Shown: piece by piece, positions 34,216-45,500 of the stretch | Layout: each line of letters opens with the position of its first letter | Numbering within the stretch: position 1 is the stretch's first letter | Assembly (NCBI RefSeq): GCF_030035675.1 | Contig: NC_084493.1 | Coordinates: forward strand, 26,108,203-26,172,202 | Direction: 5' to 3' | Origin: Rhineura floridana | Lineage: Eukaryota; Chordata; Lepidosauria; Squamata; Rhineuridae | DNA length: 64,000 bases | Program-made: the position numbers and the translations under genes | Notes under the pieces: generated by a model | What the model was told of the DNA's origin: nothing | The model's database searches: none | What the model saw: the letters and a program-made list of their open reading frames with translations, nothing else

Positions 34216-34794
34216 ACTTGAAGGCAGTCCATGATAATGATGACCCTTTACCATAAAGCCCCAGTGTAGGTTACAACAATTTAAAAATACAATATTAAAA
34301 TCAGTTAAAACAATTCAATTGCTGTCAGCTGATGGGTCAGTGAGGGCTGCTCCATCAGTTTGGCTCCTCTCTGTACTGTCTCCCTTCAAGCTGCAACTAG
34401 TGCCTGAGTTGCGTTATTTATCTCTTCCCCTTTTGCCTCTTGTGCCATGTCTATTAAATTGTGAGCTTGCAGGAACCAACTGCCTTAAAAAAAATCCTTG
34501 CACGATGCTTAGCGAATTTTAGGTGCTTTATAAATGATAAATTATTTTATTGTGTGTGTGTGTGTGTATAAAGATAGATTCTGTCCACGTAAATGTGTGC
34601 GTCCGTGCACTCCTATAAAAGCGGAAGAAATTTGAAATACAAGAAATATAGCCTGTGGCATTGTCTGTTCTGCAAAGTTCAAGCCTATACAAGATCGCGC
34701 CGGTGATCAGTCACCGCAGCAGCAGTGCATGCCTGCACAGGCTTCCGCTTTAGCTGTGCTAATTTTACCTTCCATTTTTCACATTGACTTTTAT

Positions 34795-35065
34795 ACGACG
34801 CTGAAGTTGGTTCCCAGTGCCCAGTTCCTTATTTGTGTGAAATTTCAGTCACTAACAAAGAAGAAAAGTTGACAGCTACAGCAACGTCAAGCCAAATTTA
34901 AAATGCCCCTGAACCCCAAAATAAATAATGGGGTACCCTGTATGATATACTGCTGTAATCAGGAGACTCTCCCTGTCAAGACTGACAATAAATTTATACA
35001 ATCAAAATCATCAGGATTCCGATATCATAATACATGATGTCATAAAATCATAAATCATAAGTAAC
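34795..35065 (+). repeat. Left terminal inverted repeat of the foldback element
   Basis: Runs ACGACGCTGAAGTTGG ... 'caggattccgatatcataa' ... 'cataaaatcataaatcataag', and pairs with 46970-47238. Confidence 0.85.
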
Positions 35066-35935
35066 TGGGGATACACACCCCAAAATCTGCTCTGGGCCAG
35101 GACAAATCATATACCCCAGGAAAGGGGAGGGTGTCCCCTACGAGATGCCACTGTGTCCCATCCGGCCCAGAGCTTCTGCTGGGCACCAGGCACTCACGAG
35201 GGCATCTATGCAAAACCGAAGCAGACAAAAACATGCAGGAAAAAATAAGTAACTGGGGGTACACGCCCCAAAATCTGCTCTGGGCCAGGACGAATCATAT
35301 ACCCCAGGAAAGGGGACGGTGTCCCCTACGAGATGCCACTGTGTCCCGTCCGGCCCAGAGCTTCTACTGGGAACCAGGCACTCACGAGTGCATCTATCCA
35401 AAATCAAACTGGACAAAAACACGCAGAAAAAAATAAGTAACTGGGGGTACACGCCTAAAAATCTGCTCTGGGCCAGGACAAATCACATACCCCAGGAAAG
35501 GGGAGGGTGTCCCCTACGAGATGCCACTGCTTCCCGCCTGGCCTAGAGCTTCTGCTGGGCACCAGGCACTCATGAGGGCATCTATGCAAAACCAAAGCAG
35601 ACAAAAACATGCAGGAAAAAATAAGTAACTGGGGGTATCCACCCCAAAATCTGCTCTGGGCCAGGACAAATCATATACCCCAGGAAAGGGGACGGTGTCC
35701 TCTATAACATTCCAGTGCGTCCTGCTTAGCCCAGAGGTTGTGGAGGGCGCAGGGCGCGTATGATGGCATGTACTCACAACTAAAATGGACAAAAACATTA
35801 TGAGAATCCATGGCTTCCTGACTTGCCCAGAATTTCTTGTGTGCAGAAGGAGTGGATCTGAGCAACTATACACATCCAAATGTTTAAATTAGGTGGGGGG
35901 AAAAAAGATCTGGTGGTGCCCACCCCAAAACTTTA
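35066..35935 (+). repeat. Left-arm tandem array of the 188-bp unit (about four units)
   Basis: Unit starts (GTAACTGGGG) occur near 35059, 35249, 35437 and 35624, a period of about 188 bases. The last unit is strongly diverged from 35700 on. Each unit carries the pair GCTCTGGGCC and GGCCCAGAGC about 80 bases apart. Confidence 0.9.
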
Positions 35936-36560
35936 TTTGAAGTATTATATATCATTCATTCATTCATTTCATTCATTCATTGGCGATCACTCGTGGCCGA
36001 GTAAGATTGTAAGGTCTTTAGCGGTGGGTCCATAAATGACTGTAGAGGCCAATTCTGGATCCACACAGCCTCCCACAGTGAGGACATAGTTTTCCAGATG
36101 GAAGATGGTCACAATGAGGATTTGCTTGACGTGCCTTCCGCTTAGCTCGCTTGTCCCTTTCGCCCTGTACTCGTGCTTCTTCAAAGTCCATAGCACCTTT
36201 GATAATGGCCGACCTCCATTTGGGACGTTCATGGGCCAAGGCTTCCCAGTTCTTAATGCATGTTACATCTTTTAAGATTAGCTTTGATAACATCTTTAAA
36301 CCTTTTTTGCTGTCCACTGATATTCCTTTTTCCATCCTTAAGTTGGGAGCGAAGTACCTGCTTTGGAAGACAGTGATCAGGCATTCGAACCACATGGCCG
36401 GTCCAGCGAAGTTGGGGTTGGAGGATCATTGCTTTAACACTGGTGGTCTTTGCTTCTTCCAATACGCTAACATTAGTCCGCCTATCTTCCCAAGTAATTT
36501 GCAGAATTTTCCGGAGGCAGCGTTGGTGGAATCTTTCAAGAAGTTGGGAGTGGCGTTTAT

Positions 36561-36694
36561 GGGCTAGTTTTACTGTGTTTTTACATTTTTAACTGTTTTA
36601 TATACTGTTTTACTGTGTACGTCGCCCAGAGTGGCTGGCTATCCAGCCAGATGGGCGACTAACAAATCTCATAATAAATAAATAAATAAATAAA
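36561..36694 (+). mobile_element. L2 3' tail inserted in the RTE-like LINE
   Basis: 134 bp from 'gggctagttttactgtg' through 'cgtcgcccagagtggctggc' to (AAAT)n, flanked by TTAT at 36557-36560 and 36695-36698. Removing it restores the host LINE reading CETWTIYKRHSQ. Confidence 0.8.
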
Positions 36695-36802
36695 TTATAG
36701 ATGGTCCATGTTTCACAGGCGTATGGTAAGGTCAGTAGTACAATGGCTTTGTAAATAAGCATTTTGGTCTCCCTGCAAATATCCCAATCCTCATACACTC
36801 TA

Positions 36803-37566
36803 TAATAATAATAATAAATTTTATTTCTGAGTCGCCTATCTGGCCGAGTCAACGGCCACTCTAGGCGACGTACATAAATAGATTGAATACAACATATAAC
36901 CAAACTTTAGTCAATAAATAATCTAAAAAAACCCATCCAACTATAACAAGATAAAACTAGTCCCCGGAAATCCTGTAGGCCTGCCTGAATAGCCAGGTCT
37001 TTAAGGCTCGGCGGAAACCTACCAGGGAGGGGGCATGGTGAAGATCATATGGCAGGGAATTCCAGACTGTGGGAGCCACAATCGAAAAAGCCCTCTCTCT
37101 GGTCCGCACCAGTCTAGCTGTTTTAACTGGTGGGACCGAGAGGAGGTCTTGTGTGGCTGATCTCGTCAGGCAGCATACTTGGTGATGCTGTAGGAGCTCC
37201 TTCAGATAAACTGGGCCGAAACCATATAGGGCTTTAAAGGTTAACACCAACACCTTGAATTGGGCCCGGTAAACAACTGGTAGCCAGTGTAGTTCTCCTA
37301 ACACCAGAGTGATATGATCACGGCGACGGCTGTTCTTGATCAAACGTGCCGCCGCATTCTGTACCAGCTGTAATTTCCGGACCGTTTTCAAGGGTAACCC
37401 AACATAGAGCGCATTACAGTAGTCTAAGCGAGAGGAGACGAGGGCATGTACCACCCGTGGGAGCAGATGGACAGGAAGGTAGGGTCGCAACCTCTGTATT
37501 AGATGCAATTGATACCAAGCTGCCCGGCTCACTGCCAAAACCTGAGCCTCCATGGACAGCTGGGAG
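36803..37566 (-). mobile_element. 5'-truncated L2 LINE inserted in the RTE-like LINE
   Basis: The minus-strand frame gives MEAQVLAVSRAAWYQLHLIQ, LDYCNALYVGLPLKTVRKLQ, LHWLPVVYRAQFKVLVLTFK and FSIVAPTVWNSLPYDL, the L2 RT C-terminus, ending in (ATT)n. TCTA flanks it at 36799-36802 and 37567-37570. Removing it joins the host codons FSRMKCR and VYEDWDI. Confidence 0.88.
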
Positions 37567-40500
37567 TCTACATTTCATTCGGGAGAATGTGGCACTTGCA
37601 GAGCTCAGATGATGCTGAATTTCAGCATCGATGTCAGCTTTTACAGAGAGATGGCTGCCAAGATAAGAAAATTGATTGACATTCTCCAGCGTTGCACCAT
37701 TAAGCTGGATTGACGGTGCTACAGAGGAATTGGTTCGCACTTGCTGATGAAGCACTTTGGTTTTTTTGATGTTAAGCGAGAGGCCAAGCTTTTCATATGC
37801 TTCTGCAAAGACATTTAGGATAGTTTGAAGATCTTCCTCTGAATGTGTGGAGACTACATTATCATCGGCATATTGAAGTTCTATGACAGAGGTTGTAATT
37901 ACCTTACTTTTTGCTTTCAGCCTACTGAGATTAAAAAGCTTTTCATCTGTTCGATATGTGATTTCCACGACAGTGGGAAGTTTCCCCTCAACAAGGTGTA
38001 GAATCATGGTGATAAAAATAGCAAATAAGGTCCGAGCAATGACACATCCCTGTTTGACGCCTGATCCCACTTTGAATGGATCACTTTGAGAGCCACTGTT
38101 ACCCAAAATTGTTGCCCTCGTGTCGTCATGGAGGAGTCGCAAAACATTCACGAATTTATCAGGGCATCCAATTTTTAGAAGGATGGTCCAGAGGGCAGTT
38201 CGATTTACAGACCTTAGTCAGATCAATAAATGCCATATACAGAGGTCAGTTTTGCTCCCTGCATTTTTCTTGAAGCTGTCATGCAGTGAAGATCATGTCC
38301 ACTGTCTGCCTGGAAGGGCGGAAACCATTTTGGGATTCAGGGAGAATGTCTTCTGAAATAGGTAGGAGGCAATTTGCAAGGATCCTTGCAAGGATTTTAC
38401 CTGTGGTAGCAAGAAGAGAGATACCTCGGTAGTTCCCACAATCTGTTCTATCACCCTTCTTGAAAAGAGTGATAATTATGGCATCCCTAAAGTCTTCCGG
38501 GATCTCCTCCCTCATCCAGATTTTTTCAATGAGCTTATGAAGTTGTTGTGTAAGTTCAGGCCCACCTTCTTTAAAGACTTCAGCAGGAATCCCATCAGGT
38601 CCACTAGCTTTGTTATTTTTCATTTGATTAATGGCTTTACTGACTTCATCCAAATTAGGGGATACTGCAAGCTCATCTCTAATTTGTTGTTTTGGGATTT
38701 GCGAAAAGACCTCATCAGCCACAATAGAGTTACGATTAAGGAGATCGTGGTAATGCTCTTTCCAATGCAGTGCAATAGACTTTGTCCTTTAGAAGTTTGG
38801 TACCATCTATTGAACGTAAGGGATTTGTACCATAATTTGTTGGTCCGTAGATGGCCTTTGTGGCATTAAAAAAGCCCCGTGCATCATGAGCATCTGCAAA
38901 ATGTTGGATTTCTTGAGCTTTCTTTATCCACTGGGTGTTCTTCTCTAGTTCTTCTTTGGACCTCAGCCTTTGCACTAGCATAGATTTTTTTCTTAGCAGC
39001 GCAGTTAATGTCTTTTTGCCATATCTGGAAGGCTTTCCTTTTCTTGTCAATGATATGTTCAATCTCACTATCATTCTCATCAAACCAGTCCTGATGTTTC
39101 TTAGTTTGGTATCCAATAGTTTGTTCACATGCTGCAATAATGGATGTCTTCAGTTTAATCCAGTGTTCCTCAACATTTTCAGGGAGTTCCGTAGGTAGAT
39201 GTTTCTTGAGAGTTGTTTGAAAGCAAGCTCGCTTAATAGGATCTTGAAGGGAGTGGATGTTCATTTTACGCCTTGGTTTTCTTCCTTGGAGCCTACGTTG
39301 AGGAACAATATTAATGGCCATAGTGGATTGAATTAATTGGTGATCTGTCCAGCAGTCATCGGCACTCGTCATGGCCCTGGTAAGGAGTACATCATGACAA
39401 TCTCTGGCACGGATAATTACGTAATCCAGGAGATGCCAGTGCTTCGACCAAGGGTGCTTCCATGATGCTTTAAATTTATCTTTCTGGTGAAAGAGTGTGT
39501 TTGTAATAATAAGATTATGCTCTGAACATTAAGTCAGAAGTAGAGTTCCATTCAGGTTGCTATTGCCAACTCCTCCTTTCCCAATGGTTTCTGGCCATAA
39601 ATCAAAATCACGCCCAACTCTTGCATTGAAATCACCCAGGAGGATAATTTTGTCCTCCTTAGGTATCTCTCATAAGATGGTGTCCAGCTGGGTATAAAAA
39701 TTTTCCTTGATGTCTTCATCAGCATCTAATGTTGGTGCATAAGCACTTACAATAGTTGCCTGCTGGTTTTTGACAAGTTTTAATCGGAGAGTTGAGAGTT
39801 GTTCATTAATGCCAGTAGGAACTTCTGACAAGAGCTTCACAAGATCATTTTTAATAGCAAAGCCTACTCCATGTATTTGTTGTTCTTGTTCAGGCAGTCC
39901 TTTCCAGAAGAAGGTGTAACCACCTTTTTCTTCCTTCAATTGTCCCTCTCCTGCTCTTCGAGTTTCTTGGAGTGCTGCTATGTCAATACCAAAACATCTC
40001 AACTCCCTCGCAATGATGGCAGTTCTGCGTTCAGGACGTTCACTATCTGTATTGTCCAGCAATGTCCGTATATTCCACGTTCCAAAGTTCATTTGTCTTT
40101 TGCGACTGCTAAGTGGTGACCCCACTGGACGCGGTAATCCAGTCAGGGAGAGAGATGAGGCAGACTATATTTAGGGCACCTTTTCTAGCACCTTCCCCAT
40201 AAGGGGTGAGCAGAGTGGATCCTGAATAGGAATGCTCAGTTGTGGATACAGCTGCCGAACAACTCAACTGCCTCGGTCCTTGAGCCAGGACTACTGAGTC
40301 TGTATCCACTGCCCATGTGCCGGTCCATGACTAGCGGCTTCCGGATTTCACAGTCCTGCCCCTGTTGCCATCCGCCGATCGCCATGGGACTTTTGGTTTG
40401 GTTTGGTTGGAAGACGCCTGTGCGTGAATTTGTTTTATGTGGGGAGATCGGTGCACGACGATCAACACACAATCTTGATAGAAAAAGGCTTTGATCCAAT

Positions 40501-41029
40501 GGCATGGATACCATGTTGATTGGAAGTCTTTTATCTGCTGCAGCCTTCATCCGCCTTCACAGCCATTGTAACATACACATTGTTATCCTCCGCTTGTTCT
40601 GCCGTTGAGGACTTTCCTTGATCGTTCTTTGTCTGGTTCCTCTCCCTTGACCTTACCGCCATGGATGACCCCGCTTGGAGTACATGACTCCTGACGGCAT
40701 CGCTCACAGGGTTCATTGGAACACGCAAGTCCACTCACCACTGCAAGGTGACGATCCATACACATATTCATACAGGACAGGGTCCTCTACAAGATGGCAT
40801 TGGTTCCAACCCAGGTCAGAGCTTTTTGTTCAGTTATAGCTCAGACAAGGTCATTTATCATTTCTGATTTTAGAGTGTTTTGAACTGTATTTAATTATGC
40901 ATTTTATAACTTTTGTGATCCGCCCGAAACGTTTTAGTTAACTGCAGGGAATAAATCTAAACAACACCAACAACATTAATTTATGTATCAGAAGAATAGC
41001 CAAAATCTATAGGAAACATTATAAGAAAC

Positions 41030-42165
41030 TTGGACGCCCATTCCAAATTATGATTTGGGGCACCACGAATCATAGTTCCACACATCAGGGATATTGTCTT
41101 CTATTAGATGCCATCCATGCATAGTTTAGAGTCTCATCTATGAAATTACATCTTTATGCTTCTTGAGTGAATCATTGTCTGGTGATCCGGCCAAGTTTCC
41201 ATCTGCCATGGCACCAGATAACATAGAGTCATACTTTGAGAAGAATTGTTGTGCATTTGATTTATTATATCTCTAAATAAATTACTACACATATATATTA
41301 TATTTCTCCAACAGGTAAGAACCAAGTATACAAATGAACATATAAACAAGTGCAGACTTAATTTAAAAAACAAATAAGGAAGTCACATTTATCAGAACTG
41401 GTAAAACAGTAAAAAACATTTTGCTTAGAAATATATTAGAACATTTTTGCAGTTTACAAAATCAACACCATTTCACATGGGCTGGAATTAAACAATTTCA
41501 CCCATTCGAAATAATCTCCTGGTTTTCAAACATCTCTGAAATAGTAGTAGATTTAGAAGAGGACCTTCTAAACTGCACATTGCACATCATCATTATTGTT
41601 TGGTCCTTTATAGCCTCATTGCTGCAATATGACTTGGAGTACTATTTTTCTTTGTGAAGTCTTGGAACAACTCATCTGTTGCACAAACATCACCACATTT
41701 GCCCAGGGTGGCAAAAAAGTGATATCCCCCCAAGTCTTTTAAAAACATCTTAAAAACAAAAGATCTTTACAAAATCAAATACAAAACATTGAAAAACACC
41801 TTTTGAAAATTACAAAACATGGTTGAAAACATCTTGAATATAATTCCAATACAGATGCACACTGGGACAAGGTCTCTCCTTAAAAGGGTTGTTGAAAGAT
41901 GGGATTTTCTTATGTTTAATTTTTGTATCGGTCTACCCTCTTACTCACCTTGTTACAGCTCAAATATTATTATTTTAAAAAGCCATTGGTATTGGCGACA
42001 GAAGGAAACGTGGCAGGTTAAACAATGATTTCTTGAAGATGTAATTTCATAATTGACACTCAACAGCATTCATGGACGGCATCTCAGAGAAGACACTCTT
42101 CCAGGTGCAATGTAGTATGTTTTATGGTGCCCCAAACCATCTTTTGTGATGGGCACCTCATTTCC
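41030..42165. repeat. Inner inverted repeat and core of the foldback element
   Basis: 'tgatttggggcaccacgaatc' ... 'gatgccatccatgcatag' ... 'tatgaaattacatctttatg' (41050-41160) is mirrored by 'catcttgaagatgtaatttcata'-type sequence at about 42040-42160, where the + strand reads 'gatgtaatttcataattgac' and 'gatggcacc'-like words near 42060-42150. The sequence resembles very diverged 188-bp units. The roughly 800-base core between the arms has only short frames (longest 78 codons, 41421-41657) and nothing recognised. Confidence 0.55.
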
Positions 42166-42589
42166 TTATTCTTTTCCTATACATATTTGCTATATTTTCT
42201 AATACATATATGCCCTTGTCTGTGCCATACAGATACAAGAAATTCTGAATTGGGTGGGAAACCTCTCCAGAATGCATGGGTGTATGACCTGCAGTGCCCA
42301 AAGCATGTTTGATGGTGGAATCCCACAGTTCCTCATGTATTTTCTACATAGCTTGATTATTGTTGTTGGGCATAGATGTCGTTACCTGTTTCGTATGACC
42401 ACAAACCATGCCAGGCAGGATGCAGTGGCATCTCGCGGAGGACACTATTCACTTTGCTCAAGTGAATGATTTTTCATAGCCCACAGAAGATTTTGTAGTG
42501 ATCACCACAATTTATTTATTTATTTATTTATAGAATTTATTAGTAGAATTTATAGAATTCATTATTTTAGCTGGGAAAGACATGCATCT

Positions 42590-45500
42590 CATAGAGTACA
42601 CCATCTATTTCCTGGGGTATATGATTTGTCCTGCCCCAGAGCAGTTTTTGGGGCGTGTACCCCCAGTTACTTATTTTTTCCTGTATGTTTTTATCTGCTT
42701 TGGTTTTGGATAGATGCGCTTCCATGTGCCCTGTGCCCAGCAGAAGCTCTGGGCCAGGCGGGACGCAGTGGCATCTCGTAGGGGACACCCTCCCCTTTTC
42801 TGGAGTATATGATTTGTCCTGGCCCAGAGCAGATTTTGGGGAGTGTACCCCCAGTTACTGATTTTTTCCTGTATGTTTGTGTCTGCTTTCGTTTTGGATA
42901 GATGCCCTCCCATGTGCCCTGCGCCCAGCAGAAGCTCTGGGTCAGGCAGGATGCAGTGGCATCTCATAGGGGACACCCTCCCCTTTTCTGGAGTATATGA
43001 TTTCTCCTGGCCCAGAGCAGATTTTGGGGCGTGTACCCCCAGTTACTGATTTTTTCCTGTATGTTTTTTCCTGCTTTGGTTTTGGATAGATGCCCTCCTA
43101 TGTGCCCTGCGCCCAGCAGAAGCTCTGGGCCAGGTGGGACGCAGTGGGATCTCGTAGGGGACACCCTCCCCTTTCCTGGGGTATATGATTAGTCCTGGCC
43201 CAGAGCAGATTTGGGGGCGTGTACCCCCAGTTACTTATTTTTTCCTGCATGTTTTTGTCTGCTTTGGTTTTGGATAGATGCCCTCCCATGTACCCTCCCC
43301 TTTCCTGGGGTATATGATCTGTCCTGGTCCAGAGCAGATTTTGGGGCGTGTACCCCCAGTTACTGATTTTTTCCTGTAAGTTTTTGTCCAGTTTGATTTT
43401 GGATAGATGCCCTCCCATGTACCCTGCGTCCAGCAGAAGCTCAGGGCCAGGCGGGAAGCAGTGGCATCTCGTAGGGGACACCCTCCCCTTTCCTGGAGTA
43501 TATGATTTGTCCTGGCCCAGAGCAGTTTTGGGGGGGTGTACCCCCAGTTACTTATTTTTTTCTGCATGTTTTTGTCCAGTTTGATTTTGCATAGATAATA
43601 ATAAATAATAATAATAATAATAAATTTAATTTTTGTTTCGCCTATTTGGCTGAAGCCACTCTAGGCTACATACACGTTAAAATACAATAAAATACAATAT
43701 AAATACAGCATAAAATACAATGCAGTCAACAATAACCATTTTAAATACCAGCAGTATAAAACAATATAGGGCAATCAATAGACAATTTTAAACAATTTTA
43801 GCCCATCCCGGAGATCCCAAAGGCCTGTCCAAAGAGCCAAGTTTTTAAGGCTTGGCGAAATATATCCAGGGAAGGGGCATGGCGAAGATCGAACGGGAGG
43901 GAGTTCCACAGAGTGGGGGCCGCCACTGAAAATGCCCTCTCTCTAGTCCCCACCAACCTAGCTGTTTTCGTCGGTGGGACTGAGAGAAGGCCCTGCGTGG
44001 CTGATCTAGTCAGGCGGCTTAGTTGGTGGTACTGGAGGTGCTCCTTCAGGTAAACTGGGCCGAGACCATATAGGGATTTAAAGGTTAACACCAACACCTT
44101 GAATTGGGCCCGGAAAAAAACTGGGAGCCAATGTAGATGAAATAATACTGGCGTAATGTGATCACGGCGGCGGCTGTTTGTGAGCAGACGAGCCGCCGCA
44201 TTCTGCACCAGTTGTAATTTCCGGACCATTCTCAAGGGTAACCCCACGTAGAGCGCATTGCAGTAGTCTAATTGAAAGGTGACCAGAGCATGTACTACCA
44301 GTGGGAGCTGATGAATAGGGAGGTAGGGTTGCAGCCTCCGTATAAGGTGTAGCTGATACCAAGCTGCCCGGCTCACTGCCGAAATCTGAGCCTCCATGGA
44401 CAGCTTGGAATCAAGAACAACCCCGAGGCTGCGGACCTGATCCTTCAGGGGTAGACTCACCCCATTAAGCTTCAGGTCAACAACACCTAACCTTCCCCTG
44501 TCACCCACAAGCAGCACCTCGGTCTTATCAGGATTGAGCTTCAGCCTGTTCCTTCCCATCCACCCACTCACGGATTCCAGGCACTTGGACAAGGTTTCCA
44601 CAGCCAACTCCGGTAAGGATTTAAAAGAGAGATAGAGCTGCATGTCATCAGCATATTGGTGACACCGCAGCCCAAAACTCCTGATGATGGCTCCCAGCGG
44701 TTTTACATAGATGTTAAATAGCATGGGAGAGAGGATAGAGCCCTGTGGCACTCCACAAATGAGGGGCCAAGGGTCTGAGACCTCATCCCCCAATGCTACC
44801 TGTTGATGCCTGTCAGAGAGAAAGGATCGGAACCACTGTAAAACAGTGCCTCCTATTCCCAATTCCTCCAGGCGATCTAACAGGATACCGTGGTCAACGG
44901 TATCAAAAGCCGCTGAGAGATCCAGGAGGACAAGAAAGGTGAATTCTCCCCTATCTAATGCCCTCCTCATATCATCCACCAGAGCGACCAAGGCTGTTTC
45001 AGTACCATGTCCAGTCCTGAAACCCGATTGGTATGGATCCAAATAATCCGTTTCATCCAAGTGTGCTGACAACTGGTTAGCCACCACTCGCTCAATGATC
45101 TTGCCCAAAAATGGCAAATTCGAAATGGGGCGAAAGTTGTTCAAGATGCCCTCGTGAGTGCCTGGTGCCCAGCAGAAGCTCTGGGCCAGACGGGACGCAG
45201 TGGCATCCCATAGGGGACACCCTCCCCTTTCCTGTAGTATATGATTTGTCCTGGCCCAGAGCAGATTCTTAGGCGTATACCCCCAGTTACTTATTTTTTC
45301 CTGCGTGTTTTGCCCAGTTTGATTTTGCATAGATGCCCTCGTGAGTGCCTGGTGCCCAGCAGAAGCTCTGGGCCAGGCGGAATGCAGTGGCATCTCATAG
45401 GGGACACCCTCCCCTTTTCTGGAGTATAGGATTTGTCCTGGCCCAGAGCAGATTTTGGGGCGTGTACCCCCAGTTACTTATTTTTTCCTGTATGCTTTTT

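Larger units (their letters stand above)
35955..40800 (-). mobile_element. APE-type non-LTR retrotransposon (RTE-like), broken, with two nested insertions
   Basis: On the minus strand in order: an apurinic-type endonuclease (40125-39670, NFGTWNIRTLLDN, ALQETRRAGEG, SAYAPTLDA); linker with TSADDCWTDHQLIQSTM; reverse transcriptase (38722-38279, NNKASGPDGIPAEVFKEGG, ESQNGFRPSRQTVD; then 38151-37580 with GVKQGCVIARTLFAIF and LQYADDNV); a C-terminal part with LRWTGHVVRMPDHCLPKQVL (36462-36253); and a final C2H2 finger (CPHCGRLC...SHLWTH) near 36021-36090. It ends in a (TGAA)n-like tail at 35952-35980. Several frame changes break it. Clade (RTE, Proto2 or relative) is uncertain; the 5' limit is approximate. 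Confidence 0.8.

Noticed and set aside
35059-35700. CRISPR-like regular repeat
   Set aside because: The unit is contiguous tandem DNA without spacers, in a vertebrate genome.
36018-36110. Host C2H2 zinc-finger gene
   Set aside because: The single finger is the C-terminal end of the RTE-like LINE and lies in its reading direction.
41421-41657. 78-codon frame in the foldback core as a transposase remnant
   Set aside because: Too short, no recognised motif, AT-rich. Kept only as part of the unexplained core.
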